From Sphingosinicella sp041621755 (GTDB lineage Bacteria > Pseudomonadota > Alphaproteobacteria > Sphingomonadales > Sphingomonadaceae): a stretch of 15,049 nucleotides of DNA. Location: assembly GCA_041621755.1 (NCBI GenBank), contig JBFKAE010000068.1:1-15049 (forward strand). Reading direction: 5' to 3'. Shown piece after piece: positions 1 to 6,020 of this stretch. Numbering within the stretch: the first letter of the stretch is position 1; every line of letters starts with the position of its first letter. A program made the translations under genes and the position numbers. The notes beneath the pieces are model-generated. The model ran no database searches. It was given only the letters and a program-made list of their open reading frames with translations, and was not told the origin of the DNA.

Positions 1-576
1 CTTGCCGACCTCGCCCGGCCCGGCCTCGAACTGCGGCTTGATCAGCGCAACAAGCCGCGCACCGGGTAGAGCAAAGCGCATCGGTCGCTCAATGACTTTG
101 GCAAGGCCGATAAAGCTGGCATCGCACACAATGATGTCGACGGACTCAGGGATATGCTCTGCCGTCAGATAGCGCGCATTGGTCTTTTCAAGCACGACCA
201 CGCGCGAATCCTGCCTGAGCTTCCAGGCAAGCTGGTTGGTGCCGCTGTCGACCGCATAGACCTTCGCAGCGCCGCGCGTCAGCAAGACATCGGTAAAGCC
301 GCCGGTCGACGATCCGACATCCATCGCCACCGCGCCCGATGGATCAATGCCAAAATGCTCGAGTCCCTTTTCCAGCTTCAGCCCGCCGCGCGACACCCAG
401 GGATGATCCTTGCCACGCACCTCAAGCGGCGCGTCCTCAGGCATCATTTCACCGGCCTTCGCGACCTTGCGCTCACCCGAAAACACCACGCCTGCCATGA
501 CCAGCGCCTGCGCTTTCGAGCGAGTCTCGACAAGGCCACGCGCCACAAGCTGCTGATCGACGCGGGATTTGGTCAT
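1..576 (-). CDS. tlyA: TlyA-family rRNA 2'-O-methyltransferase / hemolysin-like protein (3' end outside window)
   Basis: The first 192 codons are present, running off the left edge. The start is ATG at 576, read leftward. Residues 1-58 look like an S4 RNA-binding domain (starting MTKSRVDQQLVARGLVETR). They are followed by the family signature WVSRGGLKL (60-68) and an FtsJ/RrmJ-like SAM-binding motif DVGSSTGGFTD (86-96). CDASF (151-155) and LIKPQFEAG (178-186) supply the Asp and Lys expected of the 2'-O-methyltransferase active site. TlyA proteins methylate ribose in 16S and/or 23S rRNA in the cytoplasm; the old name hemolysin A is historical. The gene starts 8 bases after the dxs stop, so the two are probably cotranscribed, a pairing common in Alphaproteobacteria. 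No strong Shine-Dalgarno is visible, so translation may be coupled to dxs. The family call is firm; the exact rRNA target is not shown by the sequence. Confidence 0.93.
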   Translation of the reverse strand, partial: MTKSRVDQQLVARGLVETRSKAQALVMAGVVFSGERKVAKAGEMMPEDAPLEVRGKDHPWVSRGGLKLEKGLEHFGIDPSGAVAMDVGSSTGGFTDVLLTRGAAKVYAVDSGTNQLAWKLRQDSRVVVLEKTNARYLTAEHIPESVDIIVCDASFIGLAKVIERPMRFALPGARLVALIKPQFEAGPGEVGK

Positions 577-584
577 GAACGCCG

Positions 585-2510
585 TTAGGCCCGGGCGCCT
601 TCGGCGACCCCTGCACTGTTGTGGCGGAGCGCCGAGAGTACCGTCTTGACGATCCCTGCCGCATCAAGCCCCGCTTCTGCATATTGCTTTGCCGGGTCGT
701 CATGTTCCTGAAAAATATCGGGCAGGCGCAGCGTTCTGATCTTGAGGCCGGTATCGAGCAGCCCCTGATCGCTCGCCAGCGTCAGCACATGCGCGCCCAA
801 CCCACCGACCGCACCTTCCTCGACCGTGACGACAACATCGTGCGTCGCGGCAAGCTTGCGGATCAGCGCCTCGTCGAGCGGCTTTGCAAAGCGCAAGTCG
901 GCAACGGTTGCCGACAAGCCCTTGGCGTCAAGCTCATCCGCCGCTTTCAGCGCCTCGCCCAGCCGGGTGCCAAGCGACAGGATCGCCACCTTCTTGCCTT
1001 CACGAAGCACGCGACCTTTGCCGATTTCCAGCCGTTCGGGAACGTCAGGAAGCGCGACTCCAACGCCATTGCCGCGCGGATAGCGACAGGCAATCGGGCC
1101 GCTGTCGTGAAGCGCCATCGTGTGCACCATGTGGACGAGTTCGGCTTCGTCGGCTGCCGCCATCACAACGAAATTCGGCAGTGTCGCAAGATAGGTCACA
1201 TCGAACGACCCGGCATGCGTCTGCCCGTCGGCACCGACAAGACCGGCCCGGTCTATGGCGAAACGCACCGGCAAATTCTGGATCGCGACATCGTGCACAA
1301 CCTGATCATAGGCGCGTTGCAGGAAGGTCGAATAAATCGCCGCAAAGGGCTTGTAGCCCTGCGCCGCCATACCGGCCGCAAAGGTGACCGCGTGCTGTTC
1401 GGCTATGCCGACGTCAAAGCTGCGCTCGGGGAATTTTTGTTCAAACTTGTCAAGGCCTGTCCCCGACGGCATCGCTGCGGTGATCGCGACGATCCTGTCA
1501 TCTTTTTCCGCTTCGGCGATGAGCGCGTTCGCAAAGACGCCGGTATAGCTGGGTGGCCCTGACTTTTTCGCGGCCATTTCGCCGGTCACGACATCGAACT
1601 TCGTCACGCCGTGATATTTGTCGGCTGACGCCTCGGCAGGGGCATAGCCATGACCCTTTTTGGTCACGACATGGATCAGGCACGGACCTTCTGCAGCATC
1701 ACGTACATTCTCAAGAACCGGCAATAAGTGTTCGAGATTATGACCATCTACCGGCCCGACATAATAAAATCCAAGCTCTTCAAACAGCGTGCCGCCCGTC
1801 GCCATGCCGCGCGCATATTCGTCGGCCTTGCGGGCGACCGATTGCAACGAACGCGGGAATTTTCGCGCCAGTCGTTTGGCAATATCACGCAGCGACAGAA
1901 ATTCGTGGCTCGATATCAAGCGCGCAAGATAGGCGCTGAGGCCACCGACCGGTGGCGCGATCGACATGTCATTATCGTTGAGAATGACGACCAGGCGATT
2001 GCCCGCAGCCTCGGCATTGTTCATCGCCTCATAGGCCATGCCCGCCGACATCGCCCCGTCGCCAATAACCGCGATCGACTTACCCGGAGCACCCGACAAT
2101 TTGTTGGCAATTGCAAAACCAAGCGCAGCAGAAATCGACGTTGAACTGTGCGCCGCTCCAAACGGATCATAGTCACTTTCGGTACGCTTGGTGAAACCGC
2201 TCAGGCCCCCGCCCTGCCTTATGGTGCGCATGCGGTCGCGCCTGCCGGTCAGGATCTTGTGGGGATAGGCCTGATGTCCAACGTCCCATATCAATCGATC
2301 GTCGGGTGTATTGAAAACATAATGGACCGCGACCGTCAGCTCGACAACGCCAAGTCCCGCGCCAAGGTGACCGCCGGTCTGGCTGACCGCATCGATCATT
2401 TCGGCGCGCACCTCGTCGGCCAGCTGCTTGAGCTGCGCTGGCTTTAGCTTTCGCAGGGCAACAGGATCGTCAACCGTGTCGAGAAGCGGCGTTTCTGGCC
2501 TGTTAGACAA
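585..2510 (-). CDS. dxs: 1-deoxy-D-xylulose-5-phosphate synthase
   Basis: This is a 641-residue protein of normal DXS length. It condenses pyruvate and glyceraldehyde-3-phosphate to 1-deoxy-D-xylulose 5-phosphate, the thiamine-diphosphate-dependent first step of the MEP isoprenoid pathway. Visible motifs are GGHLGAGLG with His48, DVGHQAYPHKILTGR (76-90), the ThDP/Mg motif GDGAMSAGMAYEAMNNA (150-166) continuing to ILNDNDMSI, GPVDGH (252-257), the catalytic Glu371 in GIAEQHAVTFA, and DRAGLVGADGQTH (420-432). The start is TTG at 2510, preceded by GGGGG at a suitable distance; the nearest ATG (Met38) lies inside the conserved N-terminus and would truncate the protein. tlyA follows 8 bases downstream. 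xseB, often found next to dxs in related bacteria, is absent here; instead the Fur-family gene lies 80 bases upstream. Confidence 0.98.
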   Translation of the reverse strand: MSNRPETPLLDTVDDPVALRKLKPAQLKQLADEVRAEMIDAVSQTGGHLGAGLGVVELTVAVHYVFNTPDDRLIWDVGHQAYPHKILTGRRDRMRTIRQGGGLSGFTKRTESDYDPFGAAHSSTSISAALGFAIANKLSGAPGKSIAVIGDGAMSAGMAYEAMNNAEAAGNRLVVILNDNDMSIAPPVGGLSAYLARLISSHEFLSLRDIAKRLARKFPRSLQSVARKADEYARGMATGGTLFEELGFYYVGPVDGHNLEHLLPVLENVRDAAEGPCLIHVVTKKGHGYAPAEASADKYHGVTKFDVVTGEMAAKKSGPPSYTGVFANALIAEAEKDDRIVAITAAMPSGTGLDKFEQKFPERSFDVGIAEQHAVTFAAGMAAQGYKPFAAIYSTFLQRAYDQVVHDVAIQNLPVRFAIDRAGLVGADGQTHAGSFDVTYLATLPNFVVMAAADEAELVHMVHTMALHDSGPIACRYPRGNGVGVALPDVPERLEIGKGRVLREGKKVAILSLGTRLGEALKAADELDAKGLSATVADLRFAKPLDEALIRKLAATHDVVVTVEEGAVGGLGAHVLTLASDQGLLDTGLKIRTLRLPDIFQEHDDPAKQYAEAGLDAAGIVKTVLSALRHNSAGVAEGARA

Positions 2511-2590
2511 AGGCTGACCCCCGAATAATGTACATTGAAAATCTCATACCGGCTCGTTTTCTGTTTGTCGAATAGCGGCTGCGCGAAGCT

Positions 2591-3049
2591 TCACGCGCAG
2601 TCGGCGCAGCGCCCGCGCACCTCGAGTATTGGCCGTTCGGGAGCAAAACCCACGGCGCGCGCCCGGTCGCGAACACTGTTGCTGAGCGTATCATCGTCAA
2701 TATGTGTCGTCGCCCCGCAAACGTCGCAAACCAGAAAAATGCAATCGTGCACGCAATCGGGGTGAGCATTTGCAAGATAGGCATTTTTGCTTTCGACGCG
2801 CTTCGCCAGATTGGTCGCCACGAACAGATCGAGAATACGATAAACGCTGTTTGGCGCGACGCGTTTTCCGCGCAACTTCGAGACCGTCTCGGCTATGTCA
2901 TAGGCGCTTGCCGGCTTGTCAAAGCTCGACAAGGCTTCAAACACCGTCGACCGCATTTCGGTCCACTGCTCTCCGGCGCCGTTCAGTGTTGTTTCGGCCG
3001 CCTGCAGCAGCCTGTCACCTTCATGTTCGCGATGTGCATGTGTCGCCAT
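2591..3049 (-). CDS. Fur-family transcriptional repressor, Zur-like
   Basis: This is a 152-residue Fur-superfamily regulator. A winged-helix domain spans about residues 28-88 (WTEMRSTVFEAL, then the recognition region APNSVYRILDLF). The dimerisation/metal domain has paired cysteines C108-x2-C111 and C148-x2-C151, which in this family hold structural zinc. The sensor region reads HPDCVHDC (96-103), with mixed His and Cys ligands. This lacks the HHHDH run of iron-sensing Fur and is nearer to zinc-sensing Zur. A GTG at 3073 would add eight residues. ATG 3049 is preferred because a promoter-like TTGCGC-N17-CATAAT lies just upstream of it, which would make the transcript almost leaderless. The gene is downstream of a MerC-domain gene whose promoter carries a palindrome, consistent with local zinc control. 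The Fur family is certain; the Zur subtype is an inference. Confidence 0.85.
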   Translation of the reverse strand: MATHAHREHEGDRLLQAAETTLNGAGEQWTEMRSTVFEALSSFDKPASAYDIAETVSKLRGKRVAPNSVYRILDLFVATNLAKRVESKNAYLANAHPDCVHDCIFLVCDVCGATTHIDDDTLSNSVRDRARAVGFAPERPILEVRGRCADCA

Positions 3050-3055
3050 GACCCG

Positions 3056-3084
3056 ATTATGGGCGTAGCCCACGCGCCGCGCAA
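3056..3084 (-). promoter_or_regulatory. Putative promoter of the Zur-like gene
   Basis: On the minus strand TTGCGC (3079-3084) and CATAAT (3056-3061) are separated by exactly 17 bases. The -10 matches consensus at 5 of 6 positions, the -35 at 3 of 6. The -10 ends 7 bases before the ATG at 3049, so transcription would start at or next to the start codon, and there is no Shine-Dalgarno. A small GGGC-TAC-GCCC hairpin fills part of the spacer. This is prediction from the sequence only. Confidence 0.4.
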
Positions 3085-3121
3085 GAGTCTGCGACGGTTT
3101 CCGCTTCCGCGCTGTAAGGTT

Positions 3122-3269
3122 CTAGGTCGTGTTGAGATTCAGAGGATGCCGTGGCGAAAATGCTGATTTTCCGTGACCCGAAGCGCAGCGTACTACAAGT
3201 ACGTGAGCATCGGAAGCGCGGAAAAGCGGCATTTGCAGACCGGCAGGGCTGAATATCAACTCGGCCTAG
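3122..3269. repeat. MITE-like element with imperfect 21-bp terminal inverted repeats
   Basis: The left end (3122-3142, beginning CTAGGTCGTGTTGAGATT) and the reverse complement of the right end (3249-3269, beginning CTAGGCCGAGTTGATATT) agree at 18 of 21 positions. Both ends carry CTAG, which may be part of the terminal repeat or a duplicated 4-bp target. The interior folds on itself: TTTTCCG (3167-3173) pairs with CGGAAAA (3219-3225), and CGTACT (3189-3194) with AGTACG (3198-3203) around a 3-base loop. It has no credible coding capacity, so it would be a non-autonomous element. It occupies almost the whole merC-zur gap, and its right-hand CTAG supplies the TAG stop of merC. No second copy is in this window, so dispersal is inferred. 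Confidence 0.7.
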
Positions 3270-3631
3270 TGCCGCAGCCAGCGAATATTGAAGATATGCG
3301 CAAGACCGACCAGCGTAACACCGACGACCGTAAACAGCACCTCGCCCGCCCCATGTCCGACGATCAGCGCCAAACTCATGGCAGCGATGCCAAGCCCGCC
3401 CAGCGTTACCACCACCCAGCGGCCATGCCGCGCGACACCGCGCGCCAGTCCAAGAACGGCAAGTGGCACCGCCAGCATCAGCCCGATATGATGGATATTG
3501 TGACCGAAAAACGCGCTGCCGCCCGCAGATACAATCGCCAGCAACAGCGTACCGGCAAGGCAGTGCACGAGGCAAAGCCCGGACAATCCGATAGCCGATT
3601 TATCGATCAAGACGCTCAAACGCTGTGTCAT
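3266..3631 (-). CDS. MerC-domain integral membrane protein (putative metal transport or handling)
   Basis: This is a 121-residue, very hydrophobic protein with four predicted membrane segments (about 12-36, 47-65, 72-92, 97-114). The first segment carries C20-LVH-C24, the CxxHC-type motif typical of MerC-domain proteins, where a paired cysteine in helix 1 binds the metal. Classical mercury-resistance MerC also has a cytoplasmic cysteine pair near the C-terminus; here there is none, since C20 and C24 are the only cysteines. No merR, merA, merT or merP is nearby. Together with the Zur-like gene downstream and a palindrome over the promoter, this points to zinc or another essential metal rather than mercury, though that is inference. 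ATG 3631 has at most a weak ribosome site. The stop codon TAG is shared with the end of the adjacent inserted repeat, so the original C-terminus may have been longer. Confidence 0.8.
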   Translation of the reverse strand: MTQRLSVLIDKSAIGLSGLCLVHCLAGTLLLAIVSAGGSAFFGHNIHHIGLMLAVPLAVLGLARGVARHGRWVVVTLGGLGIAAMSLALIVGHGAGEVLFTVVGVTLVGLAHIFNIRWLRH

Positions 3632-3638
3632 ACGCTCT

Positions 3639-3655
3639 ATGTAATAGTATCACAT
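3639..3655 (-). promoter_or_regulatory. 17-bp palindrome over the merC promoter, candidate Zur operator
   Basis: ATGTAATAGTATCACAT is an 8-1-8 inverted repeat with one mismatched pair. It starts 7 bases upstream of the merC ATG (3631) and covers the putative -10. A/T-rich palindromes of this general kind are typical operators of Fur/Zur proteins, and the Zur-like gene is the next gene downstream. The same site lies in the divergent gap to ctaA, so it could affect both directions. Assignment to Zur is inference. Confidence 0.5.
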
Positions 3656-3669
3656 CACCTGAAAATCAA
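3641..3669 (-). promoter_or_regulatory. Putative merC promoter
   Basis: On the minus strand TTGATT (3664-3669) and TATTAC (3641-3646) are 17 bases apart, each matching consensus at 4 of 6 positions. Transcription would start near 3634, only about three bases before the ATG. The palindrome at 3639-3655 overlaps the -10 and part of the spacer, a placement that would let a bound repressor block RNA polymerase. Confidence 0.4.
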
Positions 3670-3748
3670 TATGGCAACGCCGCCGCATTCGACCCGCGCG
3701 ACGAGATGGCCGCTTGGCCGAACGCCGACACCGCGATAAAGCCCGCAT

Positions 3749-4765
3749 ATGACCCACACCGCCCGCCCTCGCGCCATTGCCCTCTGGCTGCTCGCCATTG
3801 CGGCTCTGGTTTTCCTGATGGTCGTTGTCGGCGGCATTACGCGATTGACCGAATCGGGTCTGTCGATGGTGCGCTGGGAACCGATTTCGGGTATCGTGCC
3901 GCCACTGACGGAGGCTGATTGGCAGAAAGAGTTCGACGCCTACAAAGCGTATCCTGAATATCAGAAAATCAATCACGGCATGTCATTGGGCGAATTCCAG
4001 AACATCTTCTTCTGGGAATATTTGCACCGCGCCATTGGCCGCCTGATCGGCCTTGCCTTTGCCTTGCCGCTTATCTGGTTCTGGGTCCGCAAGGCCATAC
4101 CGCCCGGTTACAAGCCGCGCCTGCTCGCCCTGCTGGCGCTTGGTGGTCTGCAAGGCGCGATCGGTTGGTGGATGGTGGCCTCGGGCCTTGTTGACCGCCC
4201 CGACGTTTCGCACCTCCGTCTTGCAACGCATCTGCTTGCCGCGCTTTTCATATTTGGCGGACTGATCTGGACTGCACTTGACCTTTTTGCGCATGACAAA
4301 GGCATGGCGCGATCCCGCCTGACACCGCTTGGCATCATTGCGCTCCTTATCCTTGCTGCGCAGATCAAGTTCGGCGCGTTTGTTGCTGGGCTGGATGCAG
4401 GCCATGCCTTTGCTGAATGGCCGCTGATGGGCGGACGCTTTTTCCCGGACACCTCGTGGCTTGATCCATTATGGCTAAATGCCATCGACAACCCCATCAT
4501 CGTACAATGGGCCCATCGCTGGTGGGCGTTTGTGGCTGCGGCGGCACTCCTTTATCTATCAAGGCGTACATTGGCTGAAGGCAGTCGCGGTCCGGCCCGC
4601 ACCGTCCTTTTTTTGCTTGGAGTACAGATCGTGCTTGGCATTGCAACGCTGCTGACCGGCGTTGAGCTCTGGGTTGCCGCTACGCATCAAGCCGTGGCGG
4701 CGCTGTTGCTCGCCGCAACCATTCTCTGCGCGCACAAGCTTGGACGCGCACGGGAATCTGTTTGA
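3749..4765 (+). CDS. ctaA: Heme A synthase (CtaA/Cox15)
   Basis: This 338-residue polytopic inner-membrane protein oxidises the C8 methyl of heme O to a formyl group, making heme A for aa3-type cytochrome c oxidase. Family signatures include GGITRLTESGLSMVRWEP (28-45), the AYKAYPEYQKIN loop (64-75) and FQNIFFWEYLHRAIGR (83-98). Heme-ligand histidine candidates are H93, H161, H256 (QWAHRWWAF) and H313 (ATHQAVAALL), one per helix pair as expected from the internal duplication. About eight membrane helices are visible. The loop composition matches the alphaproteobacterial/mitochondrial Cox15 class rather than the shorter Bacillus CtaA. It starts 117 bases from the divergent merC. The start ATG 3749 has no strong Shine-Dalgarno; a 22-codon open frame (3671-3739) ends 9 bases before it. 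No other cytochrome oxidase genes lie in the window. Confidence 0.96.
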   Translation: MTHTARPRAIALWLLAIAALVFLMVVVGGITRLTESGLSMVRWEPISGIVPPLTEADWQKEFDAYKAYPEYQKINHGMSLGEFQNIFFWEYLHRAIGRLIGLAFALPLIWFWVRKAIPPGYKPRLLALLALGGLQGAIGWWMVASGLVDRPDVSHLRLATHLLAALFIFGGLIWTALDLFAHDKGMARSRLTPLGIIALLILAAQIKFGAFVAGLDAGHAFAEWPLMGGRFFPDTSWLDPLWLNAIDNPIIVQWAHRWWAFVAAAALLYLSRRTLAEGSRGPARTVLFLLGVQIVLGIATLLTGVELWVAATHQAVAALLLAATILCAHKLGRARESV

Positions 4766-4823
4766 ATTTACAAGCAATTTTACCTGATTACCATAATACC
4801 CCACTCATAAGCCACCAACTTAC

Positions 4824-4854
4824 TTGACGTTTTCCGGACTTCCCGACATATAGC
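4824..4854 (+). promoter_or_regulatory. Putative promoter of rplM-rpsI
   Basis: TTGACG (4824-4829) matches the -35 consensus well, and an AT-rich ACATATAGC stretch follows with a usable -10 (CATATA at 17-base spacing, or TATAGC at 19). The expected start near 4860 would leave a leader of about 45 bases before rplM. This is sequence-based prediction. Confidence 0.45.
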
Positions 4855-4867
4855 CCGCCGTCAGAAT

Positions 4868-4894
4868 GGGCGGCTCTGCTGCCCGCGTTTTTTT
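4868..4894 (+). terminator. Terminator-like hairpin with U-tract in the rplM leader (possible attenuator)
   Basis: GGGCGGC (4868-4874) pairs with GCTGCCC (4878-4884), 7 bp including one G-U, around a TCT loop. Seven T residues follow at 4888-4894. CCGCC at 4855-4859 could instead pair with GGCGG at 4869-4873, opening the hairpin. The T-tract runs straight into the AGGA ribosome site of rplM. It may either end read-through from ctaA or regulate the ribosomal-protein operon. Confidence 0.55.
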
Positions 4895-4905
4895 AGGATG
4901 AAACG

Positions 4906-5379
4906 ATGCAAACCAAATCGACCGTTTCGGCAAAACCTGCCGAGATCGAGAAGAACTGGCTGTTGATCGATGCGGACGGGCTGGTTGTCGGCCGCGTCGC
5001 CTCGCTCATTGCGAACCGCATTCGCGGCAAGCACAAGGCCATTTACACACCCCACGTCGACTGTGGCGACCATGTTGTCGTCATCAACGCCGACAAGGTA
5101 CGCTTTACCGGCAAGAAGCTCTCCGACAAGCGCTATTATCGCCACACCGGCTTCCCGGGCGGTATCAAGGAAATCAGCCCGGCCAAAGTGCTTGAAGGCA
5201 AGTTTCCAGAACGCGTGCTGATCAAGGCTGTTGAACGCATGGTTCCCCGCGGTCCGCTTGGACGCGCGCAGATGAAAAACCTGCACGTCTATGCCGGTAC
5301 GGAACATCCGCATGAAGGCCAGAAGCCGACGATCTTTGACGTCGCCGCGATGAACAGCAAGAACAAGGTGGGTGCATAA
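4906..5379 (+). CDS. rplM: 50S ribosomal protein L13 (uL13)
   Basis: This 157-residue protein is slightly longer than the 142 of E. coli, through short N- and C-terminal extensions common in Alphaproteobacteria. Core signatures are WLLIDADGLVVGRVAS (39 bases into the gene onward), GKHKAIYTPHVDCGDHVVVI, the K-RYYRHTGFPGG motif, and the VERMVPRGPLGR segment that contacts 23S rRNA. L13 is an early-assembly protein of the large subunit. The start ATG 4906 is preceded by AGGATG-type Shine-Dalgarno spacing (AGGA at 4895-4898). rpsI follows after only 2 bases, the conserved rplM-rpsI operon. The leader contains a terminator-like hairpin, so autogenous or conditional control is possible. Confidence 0.98.
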   Translation: MQTKSTVSAKPAEIEKNWLLIDADGLVVGRVASLIANRIRGKHKAIYTPHVDCGDHVVVINADKVRFTGKKLSDKRYYRHTGFPGGIKEISPAKVLEGKFPERVLIKAVERMVPRGPLGRAQMKNLHVYAGTEHPHEGQKPTIFDVAAMNSKNKVGA

Positions 5380-5381
5380 TC

Positions 5382-5885
5382 ATGGCTGATGAGAAAATGG
5401 GTCTTGAGGACCTCAAGGACATGACTGCCGAGGCTGGCGTTGAACTTGTCGACGCGCCCGCAACTGCCGCGCCGCTGCGCGAAAAGGAGGTCGACCAATA
5501 TGGCCGCGCCTATGCAACCGGCAAGCGCAAGGACGCCGTTGCTCGCGTCTGGCTGAAGCCCGGCTCGGGCCAGATCACGGTCAATGGTCGCGACCAGACA
5601 GTCTATTTCGCACGCCCAACGCTGCGTCTCGTGCTCAACCAGCCGTTCGACATTGCCTCACGCGTTGGTCAGTATGACGTTGTTGCAACGGTTTCAGGCG
5701 GCGGTCTTTCGGGGCAAGCCGGTGCGGTCAAGCATGGCATCAGCCAGGCGTTGACCCGCTTTGAACCTGAACTGCGCGGCGTGGTGAAGGCGGCAGGATT
5801 CCTGACCCGCGACAGCCGCGTTGTCGAACGTAAAAAATACGGCAAGGCCAAAGCGCGTAAGAGCTTCCAGTTCTCCAAGCGCTAA
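5382..5885 (+). CDS. rpsI: 30S ribosomal protein S9 (uS9) with acidic N-terminal extension
   Basis: This 167-residue protein contains the whole S9 fold from about residue 40 (YGRAYATGKRKDAVARVWLK) to the basic tail KKYGKAKARKSFQFSKR. The terminal Arg is the one that reaches the P-site tRNA in known ribosomes. The first 38 or so residues (MADEKMGLEDLKDMTAE onward) are an acidic extension absent from the 130-residue E. coli protein; similar extensions occur in alphaproteobacterial S9. It lies 2 bases after rplM, so the two are cotranscribed. A strong intrinsic terminator follows 24 bases after the stop. Confidence 0.98.
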   Translation: MADEKMGLEDLKDMTAEAGVELVDAPATAAPLREKEVDQYGRAYATGKRKDAVARVWLKPGSGQITVNGRDQTVYFARPTLRLVLNQPFDIASRVGQYDVVATVSGGGLSGQAGAVKHGISQALTRFEPELRGVVKAAGFLTRDSRVVERKKYGKAKARKSFQFSKR

Positions 5886-5909
5886 TCACAAGCCTTCAAA
5901 CTCTATCGC

Positions 5910-5940
5910 AAAAGGGTCGGCAGCAATGTCGGCCCTTTTT
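5910..5940 (+). terminator. Rho-independent terminator after rpsI
   Basis: AAAAGGGTCG (5910-5919) pairs with CGGCCCTTTT (5930-5939), 10 bp with one wobble pair, around a 10-base loop, and the arm ends in a run of five T. It closes the rplM-rpsI operon and separates it from amtB. Confidence 0.85.
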
Positions 5941-5942
5941 CG

Positions 5943-5971
5943 TTGCAAACCTGCAAGATCGGCATTTGCAA
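5943..5971 (+). promoter_or_regulatory. Inverted repeat upstream of amtB
   Basis: TTGCAAA (5943-5949) and TTTGCAA (5965-5971) are exact inverted copies separated by 15 bases, lying 50 bases upstream of the amtB start. The arrangement could be a dimeric regulator site. I could not fit a convincing sigma-54 GG-N10-GC promoter between it and the gene. Confidence 0.3.
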
Positions 5972-6020
5972 TGGGGCCTGGTTTGGAATAGCAACGACGC
6001 AATATTCTGGGGGAAGATTC

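Noticed and set aside
621..1562. 313-codon open frame on the plus strand
   Set aside because: It is antisense to dxs, whose protein motifs are unmistakable; long antisense frames are common in G+C-rich DNA and this one has no recognisable domain.
3057..3575. 172-codon minus-strand open frame spanning the merC-zur gap
   Set aside because: It overlaps merC in another frame and runs through the MITE-like element; its product is Cys/Arg-rich with no domain.
3266..3631. Mercury resistance operon
   Set aside because: Only a MerC-domain protein is present; merR, merT, merP and merA are absent and the second MerC cysteine pair is missing.
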